A stretch of DNA of 64,000 nt, taken from assembly GCA_022653695.1 (NCBI GenBank), contig JALCSW010000002.1:62001-126000 (forward strand). The letters run 5' to 3'. Below, piece after piece: positions 60,753 through 64,000 of the stretch (position 1 is its first letter; each line of letters opens with the position of its first letter). Both the position numbers and the translations under genes were made by a program. The stretch is from Bacilli bacterium. GTDB taxonomy: Bacteria; Bacillota_I; Bacilli_A; RFN20; CAG-826. The notes below the pieces were generated by a model, which worked only from the letters and a program-made list of their open reading frames with translations, did no database searches and was not told the origin of the DNA.

Positions 60753-61637
60753 AAAGCGGTCGCGCCATTTTGGGTCGTAGATGCCGCTCCGCAGCATTGC
60801 AATCTCCTTTTTGTACGTCTGAATCGAGTTCGCCGGCGGGGTTTCAAGGATTTTGGGCACGTCCGCGAGGCGGGGATCGCCCACCCATTTTTCAAGGGTC
60901 GAAAATCCGATCGTCCCATAGCCGATATTCTCATGGCGGTCTTTATGGGATCCGCGCTGGTTTTTGGAATCGTTCAAATGGATGACAAGGAGCTTTCTAA
61001 GGCCAAACGTTTCCTCAAAAGAAGTTAAGAGGCCATCGAGGTCTTTAACGTCCTCCCCCGCGTCGTTAAGATGGCATGTGTCAAGGCAGACCCCGATGCG
61101 ACCTTGGTTTTTGCTGAGGGAAATGATTTGGGCGATTTCTTTGAAATTCCGCCCGATTTCGTGACCCTTGCCCGCCATCGTCTCCAGGGCGATCCGAACG
61201 TTGGTGCCATCCCTTTCAAGGACTTCATCCAACCCGCGGGCAACGTTTCGGATGCCCTCCTGAGGGGTTTCGCCCGTGGCTGAGCCGGGATGCAAAACCA
61301 AAGTCGTGAGCCCGAATCCGGCCACGCGCCGGAACTCATCGACAAGAAAAGAGACGGCCGCTTCCGCGGAAAGGGGATCGCTTCTGGCAGCCAAGTTGAC
61401 GATGTAGGGCGCATGGACCACGATTTTGCTTTCGGGGAAGGCATGGTCGGCCAAAAATGATCGTCCCTCTTTTATCTTGAGCCGCGACAGCGGAACCCGG
61501 CGCGTGTTTTGGGGGGCCCCGGTGTAGAACATGAAAGCCGTTTCGCCATATTCGAGCGCCAAATGGCAGGTGCCTAGATATGAATCGGGAGCCCTCATCG
61601 GAAGATGGGAACCCAAGAAAAGCCTTTTAGCGGCCAT
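60747..61637 (-). CDS. nfo: Endonuclease IV (AP endonuclease)
   Basis: A 296-residue TIM-barrel AP endonuclease that nicks DNA at abasic sites. It starts with RLFLGSHLPM and shows IVVHAPYIVNLAA, TLVLHPGSATG, IALETMAGKGHEIGRNF, GVCLDTCHLNDAGED, IHLNDSKNQRGSHKDRHENIGYG and ILETPP, which are the zinc-binding motifs of the family. ATG 61637 is chosen for the normal N-terminus; it overlaps the helicase stop by 11 bases. The pair helicase-nfo matches the cshB-nfo order of Bacillus. Confidence 0.95.
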   Translation of the reverse strand: MAAKRLFLGSHLPMRAPDSYLGTCHLALEYGETAFMFYTGAPQNTRRVPLSRLKIKEGRSFLADHAFPESKIVVHAPYIVNLAARSDPLSAEAAVSFLVDEFRRVAGFGLTTLVLHPGSATGETPQEGIRNVARGLDEVLERDGTNVRIALETMAGKGHEIGRNFKEIAQIISLSKNQGRIGVCLDTCHLNDAGEDVKDLDGLLTSFEETFGLRKLLVIHLNDSKNQRGSHKDRHENIGYGTIGFSTLEKWVGDPRLADVPKILETPPANSIQTYKKEIAMLRSGIYDPKWRDRFL

Positions 61638-63003
61638 CGGAGGGTTTCTTCGCTTTCGCTTGCTCGCGGGCAAGCTCCTGGCGAACTTTCATCTGAATCG
61701 CCTTGCGGCGGTACTTGCGCTTGACTTTCTCGATCGCCCACTTCCGCTTTTTCTTATAAGCTGGCTTAACCTTGCCTGAACGCGTCTGCGCCTTGGCGAT
61801 TTTGATCTCGCGAAGCTCGTTATCGCTGATGAAGGCCTTTTTCTTGAACAGTTTCCTTTTGGGGGCGAGACCAACCGGATCCGGATTCAGTTCCCCCTTG
61901 CGAAGCACGTAGAAGTCGAAGGGCGCCCCGGCCTCGAAAAGAGCGTTCGCCCGAGCGCGACGATCGTCATCGTAGAAAACCCAACTGTCGCCTTCTTTCC
62001 CAAAACGCCCCGTTCGTCCGGCGCGATGGAAATAGAACTCGCTTTCGGAAGGAAGGTCGAGCGAAACGACGTCCGAAACGTCCTCGATGTCAATGCCACG
62101 GGCCAGCAAATCGCTGGCGACGATGACTTGATGCCGATTTTTTTTGATGTCGCGGATCGTTTTCTTGCGGGCCCGCTCGCCAAGGCTTCCGGTGAAGAAG
62201 GCGGCGTCGATCCCGCTTTCCAAAAGGCGTTTATAGCACTTGTCGACCGTTTCTTTCTTCGAAGCGAAAACCAGGCAAAGATAGGGTTTGCGGATGAGGA
62301 GGAAGGAAACGAGGGCGTCGTTGACGTCCTGATGCTTGATGTCGACGAGGTGGTGGCGGACCGTCGCGGCGGTCTCGGTCTTTTCCCCTTCGAACTCAAA
62401 GTCGCCGCCGACGAAACCGCGAAGTTTGTCCCGGAGATTCTGCTTAAGGGTGGCGCTGAAGACCATGGTCTGCGGATCCTTAAGCAGCGCGAAAATTTCC
62501 TCGATGTCGCCGAAATAACCCAAATCGAGAAGCATGTCGGCCTCGTCGAGGACGACGGAACGGACGCTTTGAAGATTCAAAACGTGTTTGTCGACGAGAA
62601 GGTCCTTAAGGCGTCCAGGCGTGCCGACGATCATCTGAGGGGCTTCGCTAAGCCCCTCCTCGTTTTGGCTGACATCGGCCTCGCTCGTGAGGAGCCGGAC
62701 TTTGAGCCTTGGCATGTAACGCGCGAATTCACGGGCGAAATCATAGGTCTGACGAGCGAGTTCGCGGGTCGGGGCGACGATAAGGGACTGAAGGCGGGGC
62801 AAGGAAAAATCGGTTTTTTCGATAAGGGGCACCAAAAAGGCGTGGGTCTTGCCGCTGCCGGTCGCCGATTGGGCCAGGACGGATTGGCCTCGCAAGGCTT
62901 TCGGGATGACGGCGCTTTGGACGGGGGAAGGCTCGAGGTAACCCATTTTGCGAAGGGCCGCGACCATCGGGGCGGATAAATTGAAGGCGCTAAATGAACT
63001 CAT
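61627..63003 (-). CDS. cshB: DEAD-box RNA helicase (CshB-like)
   Basis: A 458-residue DEAD-box helicase. It shows the Q motif (FSAFNLSAPMVAALRKMGYLEPSPVQ), motif I SATGSGKT, Ia APTRELARQ, II VLDEADMLLD, III SATLKQ, V ASDLLARGIDI and VI YFHRAGRTGRFG. A basic C-terminal tail (about 400-458) follows. Such helicases unwind structured RNA in ribosome assembly and cold response. The link to CshB rests on gene order (next to nfo, divergent from ispH). A TATAAT box ends nine bases before the ATG. Confidence 0.93.
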   Translation of the reverse strand: MSSFSAFNLSAPMVAALRKMGYLEPSPVQSAVIPKALRGQSVLAQSATGSGKTHAFLVPLIEKTDFSLPRLQSLIVAPTRELARQTYDFAREFARYMPRLKVRLLTSEADVSQNEEGLSEAPQMIVGTPGRLKDLLVDKHVLNLQSVRSVVLDEADMLLDLGYFGDIEEIFALLKDPQTMVFSATLKQNLRDKLRGFVGGDFEFEGEKTETAATVRHHLVDIKHQDVNDALVSFLLIRKPYLCLVFASKKETVDKCYKRLLESGIDAAFFTGSLGERARKKTIRDIKKNRHQVIVASDLLARGIDIEDVSDVVSLDLPSESEFYFHRAGRTGRFGKEGDSWVFYDDDRRARANALFEAGAPFDFYVLRKGELNPDPVGLAPKRKLFKKKAFISDNELREIKIAKAQTRSGKVKPAYKKKRKWAIEKVKRKYRRKAIQMKVRQELAREQAKAKKPSDGR

Positions 63004-63008
63004 GGCTG

Positions 63009-63023
63009 TTCTATTATATAGAA
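63009..63023 (-). promoter_or_regulatory. Helicase promoter: -10 box in a perfect palindrome
   Basis: Arms TTCTAT and ATAGAA are exact complements around TAT. On the reverse strand the centre gives TATAAT (63013-63018), nine bases before the helicase ATG. Confidence 0.6.
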
Positions 63024-63052
63024 AAGCCTTCCCGGGTGCACTTTTTTCGCGC

Positions 63053-63058
63053 TATAGT
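63053..63058 (+). promoter_or_regulatory. -10 box of ispH, leaderless type
   Basis: TATAGT ends six bases before the ispH ATG at 63065. No ribosome-binding site is present and the -35 region is weak. Confidence 0.5.
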
Positions 63059-63064
63059 GAATCC

Positions 63065-63937
63065 ATGGAAGTCTGGGCCTTGGAGCCTCACGGATTCTGT
63101 GAGGGCGTCAACCGCGCGTTTTCGATGGCCGAGGAAGCCATGAAAACGGCCACGCCCCTTTATTCGCTCGGCCTTCTGATCCATAACGAAAAAGTCATTG
63201 ATGCCCTTCGGGATCGCGGCCTGGTCGCCCTCGATGAGCGAAACTCCTCCTTAGAAAGCCTTCTTCGCGGCTTGCCCGATGGTTCTTCCGTCCTTTTCTC
63301 CGCCCATGGGCACGACCCGAAACTCGACGTCATCGCCAAGGAAAAACGAATAAAAGCCATCGACTCGACCTGCCCTTACGTCAAAGCCAACATGAATCGT
63401 ATCCTGTGGGCCCTCGAGCGCGGCAGTTCCGTGATCTACATCGGCAGGAAAGGCCATCTGGAATGCGAGGCCGCCCTGTCTTTAGGCGAGCGGGTCTATC
63501 TTTACGAAGAGCCGCGCGAAGGTTTTGCGCCCCGCTACTGCGCCATTAACGAGTCCAAACCCTATGTCATCGCCCAAACGACGATGGACGAAGACGAGGT
63601 CGATCGCGCCTATGGCCTTATCTCCGCACGCTATCCCGAAGCCGTTTACGCCGGTGGGCGCTGCCCTTCGACCGTAAGGAGGCAAACATCCCTCATTGAG
63701 GCCCCTCGCGACATCGACGTCTACGTGATCCTCGGCAGCGAGCGCAGCAACAACACGAACCGCCTCGCCACCCTCGTCAAAAAGCACCATCCCGGCGCCG
63801 CCCTCATCCGGGCGATGGATAAGCGCGGTCTCCTTTCCGTCGATTTCTCGAAATTCAGAAAAGCCGCCTTGGCCAGTGGGACGTCGACGGATCCGGAAAC
63901 ATACCAAGAAGCCTTGGCGTATCTTAAATCGCTATAA
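63065..63937 (+). CDS. ispH: 4-Hydroxy-3-methylbut-2-enyl diphosphate reductase
   Basis: A 290-residue iron-sulfur enzyme for the last MEP step, giving IPP and DMAPP. It begins EVWALEPHGFCEGVNRAF with cluster Cys12 and has VLFSAHGHDP, IDSTCPYVKAN (second Cys), IGRKGHLECE, VIAQTTMDEDEV, GGRCPSTVRRQ (third Cys) and RSNNTNRLATLV. Length is normal. ATG 63065 is chosen because it gives the family N-terminus and follows the -10 box; an in-frame reading from 62948 runs back through the helicase start region and is rejected. Confidence 0.95.
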   Translation: MEVWALEPHGFCEGVNRAFSMAEEAMKTATPLYSLGLLIHNEKVIDALRDRGLVALDERNSSLESLLRGLPDGSSVLFSAHGHDPKLDVIAKEKRIKAIDSTCPYVKANMNRILWALERGSSVIYIGRKGHLECEAALSLGERVYLYEEPREGFAPRYCAINESKPYVIAQTTMDEDEVDRAYGLISARYPEAVYAGGRCPSTVRRQTSLIEAPRDIDVYVILGSERSNNTNRLATLVKKHHPGAALIRAMDKRGLLSVDFSKFRKAALASGTSTDPETYQEALAYLKSL

Positions 63938-64000
63938 AAGCAACCGCGACCCCCATCGACGCGTGGTTCTCTCGCCTCTATATGACTATTGGCGTTTTCT
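63938..64000. other. Window end without gene
   Basis: The last 63 bases after ispH hold no ORF. A TATATGACTATTGG stretch near 63979 could contain a -10 box for a gene beyond the window. Confidence 0.3.

Overview
The window reads as chromosomal DNA from a GC-rich member of the Bacilli close to the Mollicutes/Erysipelotrichales branch, probably an uncultured gut lineage. The evidence is threefold. (1) Gene order matches conserved Bacilli blocks: rplU-prp-rpmA; ruvAB-secDF-recJ-relA-hisS-aspS; Asp23-nusB-xseA-xseB-dxs; xerD-deoB; yqeG-yqeH-yhbY-nadD-yqeK-rsfS; plsY next to parE-parC; ispH-cshB-nfo. (2) L27 carries the Prp-cleaved N-terminal extension of Firmicutes. (3) NadD is fused to YqeK and SecD to SecF, and several usual neighbours (queA, tgt, yajC, apt, dtd, ispA) are absent, which suggests a streamlined genome. 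TGA is used as stop and Trp is TGG, so the genetic code is the standard one. No tRNA, rRNA, CRISPR array, IS element or prophage was found.

Layout. 1-664: end of the rplU-prp-rpmA operon. 0.9-23.0 kb: an extracellular starch/maltodextrin locus placed between rpmA and obgE, which are neighbours in most Bacilli. It opens with a perfect cre-type operator and promoter, followed by a starch-binding-like lipoprotein, a maltodextrin-binding lipoprotein, MalF and MalG permeases, a GH13 amylase lipoprotein and a pullulanase lipoprotein. Then come a small membrane protein and two reverse-strand RDD-type membrane proteins, an MsmX-type ATPase, a second pullulanase, a second GH13 lipoprotein and two related secreted proteins of unknown function. 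Lipid-anchored enzymes would debranch and cut starch or glycogen outside the cell, the binding protein and MalFG would import maltodextrins, and MsmX would power import. 23.1-48.6 kb: housekeeping genes on the plus strand (glycosyltransferase, obgE, ruvAB, secDF, recJ, relA, hisS, aspS, tkt, nusB block, dxs, dinB, xerD, deoB) ending with an orphan NitT/TauT-type binding protein and permease. 48.6-48.8 kb: an AT-rich convergent gap with a perfect DnaA box. 48.8-56.8 kb: reverse-strand yqe operon and parEC. 56.9-64 kb: plsY, yneF, efp, a metallo-hydrolase, rpmG, ispG, nfo, cshB-like helicase and ispH.

Most unusual points. MalF carries about 420 residues of charged coiled coil between its N-terminal membrane part and its permease core. 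About eleven transcription units have a good -10 hexamer ending only 6-10 bases before the start codon, usually with no ribosome-binding site, so leaderless mRNAs look common. At least five promoters have the -10 hexamer centred in a perfect palindrome with arms of 6-9 bp. Two adjacent secreted paralogues follow the amylase genes. ObgE lacks the Asn-Lys of its NKxD motif, and EF-P has an unusual tip loop. Positions come from reading the sequence; family assignments rest on motif recognition, without database searches.
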